A DNA stretch of 64,000 nucleotides, from assembly GCA_025602915.1 (NCBI GenBank), contig JAHLJZ010000003.1, positions 682,001-746,000 on the forward strand. The letters are read 5' to 3'. This DNA comes from Paraphysoderma sedebokerense (Eukaryota; Blastocladiomycota; Physodermatomycetes; Physodermatales; Physodermataceae). The notes beneath the pieces are model-generated. The model was not told the origin of the DNA and searched no databases. It saw only the letters and a list, made by a program, of their open reading frames with translations. Shown here in pieces: positions 61,338 to 64,000 of the stretch (position 1 is its first letter; each line of letters starts with the position of its first letter). A program made the translations under genes and the position numbers.

Positions 61338-62771
61338 ATGATTGCATATATTGTCTTCATCGGAATTTGTGTCGTCTCATTTAAAACTAATCAGACGACT
61401 AGTGCAGATTCCCTCAAAGATTATTTAAAGCAGCGGCAAAGTGCCAATTCGAAATCTCGGCCATCCGCCACAAGATTCTTGAAAAACTTATTTTCACGGG
61501 GTACTCCAAATTTTACGATACAAGACTATTCCTTTTGTAAAGTAGCAACATTAGATGATGGTTCCATATACGTCGGATGGCTAGGCCAGTGGTGGCCATT
61601 GAAATCCTCGGATGAAAACGATACGGGCTCAAGACGAAGAAACGCAACTAATGATATGGAGGACGGGCTACTGGAGAAAGAGGCAGAGGAAGAAATTGCA
61701 CAGGCGAGGACAGCCAAGACAAACAGAGACTGTATGTTGACTGTAGTGATTTTTCTTTCCTCTATTCAATGGCATCTCACATCCTTCGATATATTAGCTC
61801 ATTCCGCTGGAACTCATTTCGTTAATGCGGCCAGAAAGTATGAACAGTCCTCAGAACATTATTCACAGATAGAAGCATTACGAGCGTATGAGGAAGCATA
61901 TAAAGCATTTAATCATGCCAAGTCAGACGGTGCGTCCATTCTATTCGATTTTAACGTCACATCACCTTTCTGACTATTCTCATTTTATAACATTCTTCAA
62001 TTATACCATACCCAGACAAAGCGATATCTGCACTTTCTACGGCTTGTACAATTGGAATGAACCAAATTAATTCAGGTCACACCACGGCCTTGACGTCCCG
62101 GGTAGCAAAGCTTCACGAAACACTAGCGGAATGTCAAACGAAACAAGGCAAACGAGATCAAGCTTTGGGGTCATATCAAATCGCCAAAGATTTATACGAA
62201 AAAGGAGGAGATGGGTATGGTGTCTTCTCTTTTCAATCCTTTATTTAACTCTCAATATTGAACTAACAAGAACATCTCATATAGTCGACATTTTTACGCT
62301 TCTCTACATATTGCGTCAACTCTCTGCCTTCTCGGTCGATTTCAAGAAGCAGTCAACGTTTATATTCACCTTCTCAATTACGCAAGTTCAGACACCAATC
62401 TTTCATTCAAATTACCCGACATTTTTTTATCTCTATGTCTTTGTTATCTCGCAGCCAAGGATTGGATTGGTTTGGAAAAACAATTGAAAGTAATCAAGAA
62501 CGAATATCCTGTTTTGGATTCAGGTCGAGAATATAAATTTATCGAGGTATCCTCCTTTCTTCCACATCTTTGGTGCCAGAATGCTCACCTAACATGAAAT
62601 TTTCTTTGATGATTTCAGTCCCTCGCAGGAGCAAAATATAATCAAGATAATTCCACATTCTTCGCTACGATTGATAACTTTATTCAGATTCAACCGCTTG
62701 ATGCTTGGAAATTAGAGGTTTTACAGACGACAAAGAAATCCGCGGAGAATGAAACTGTCGATTTCAGGTAG
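61338..62771 (+). CDS. alpha-SNAP/Sec17-like TPR protein with N-terminal membrane segment
   Basis: Sec17/alpha-SNAP recruits NSF to disassemble SNARE complexes. The C-terminal two thirds follow SNAP order. HSAGTHFVNAARKYEQ and RAYEEAYKAFNHAKSD come first. Then LTSRVAKLHETLAECQTKQG, RHFYASLHIASTLCLLGRFQ, EYPVLDSGREYKFIESLAGA, and IQPLDAWKLEVLQTTKKSAE ending VDFR. The last element matches the NSF-stimulating C-terminus (LDxW..LLRIKK..DLR). Several short introns fit, including a 66-nt in-frame one at about 61732-61797. Odd: the usual N-terminal soluble helices are replaced by a predicted membrane helix (MIAYIVFIGICVVSF), then YSFCKVATLDDGSIYVGWLG and QWWPL. This could be a true fusion, or two genes whose boundary I cannot see. 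The start is uncertain. Confidence 0.6.
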
Positions 62772-62946
62772 TCGAATAGTCTCATGTTATCATATTCGGG
62801 TCTCTTGAAATCATTTTCAAAGCATAAGAACTGAAAACCGCAGTTAAAGAATATAATTTAAATTGAATTCTTCACATAATCAACTCCAATACGGTTTGTC
62901 GAAGACATTAATGTACAGAAGAGTGATAATCAACATATTATACAAA

Positions 62947-64000
<1,054 letters not shown>

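Overview
The window looks like nuclear DNA from an early-diverging, zoosporic-type fungus (chytrid or blastoclad grade) or a very close fungal relative. The reasons are gene structure and content. Introns are mostly 60-90 nt with GTRNGT donors and CTAA-type branch sites, coding is dense on both strands, and the base composition is moderately AT-rich. The translation factor eEF1A carries the opisthokont-type insertion and the complex I subunit NDUFS5 is of fungal type. The gene set also includes features uncommon in yeasts and moulds: quinoid dihydropteridine reductase, an alpha-class carbonic anhydrase, and very large TIG/tandem-95/Cys-rich multi-pass surface proteins. I cannot name the species.

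Layout from the left. 1-8.0 kb: the 5' part of RIC1 (minus), the ER insertase-associated protein Asterix (plus, divergent from RIC1), a predicted secreted protein, an intron-containing tRNA-Ile(AAU), and QDPR. 8.8-24.8 kb: two consecutive, same-strand, roughly 7.3 kb paralogous genes for giant cell-surface receptor/adhesin-like proteins. They share domains and introns, with a patchwork of low and high divergence and one in-frame stop in the upstream copy.

25.9-44.8 kb: a head-to-tail tandem duplication of a 9,464-bp unit, apparently 100 percent identical. Each unit carries NDUFS5, mitochondrial ribosomal protein uL4m, a beta-trefoil/fascin-like protein gene, and a phenol-hydroxylase-type FAD monooxygenase. 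The left copy also carries a decapitated 5' fragment of a membrane-protein gene whose intact version continues beyond the right copy (to 46.4 kb).

46.6-64 kb: ordinary housekeeping genes. These are mitochondrial uL5m, eEF1A (whose ATG is split by an intron), an MCUR1/CCDC90-type inner-membrane protein, SEC31 (COPII outer coat), a secreted alpha-carbonic anhydrase, CMC2, an alpha-SNAP-like protein with an unexpected N-terminal membrane segment, and the 3' part of INO80.

Functionally the window mixes the secretory pathway (RIC1, Asterix, SEC31, SNAP-like), mitochondrial biogenesis (uL4m, uL5m, NDUFS5, CMC2, MCUR1-like) and a cluster of surface proteins (the two giant proteins and the XK-like fusion). 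I saw no transposon, retroelement, CRISPR array or viral gene. Exon limits given in the text are by-eye splice predictions supported by phase and by family alignment from memory.
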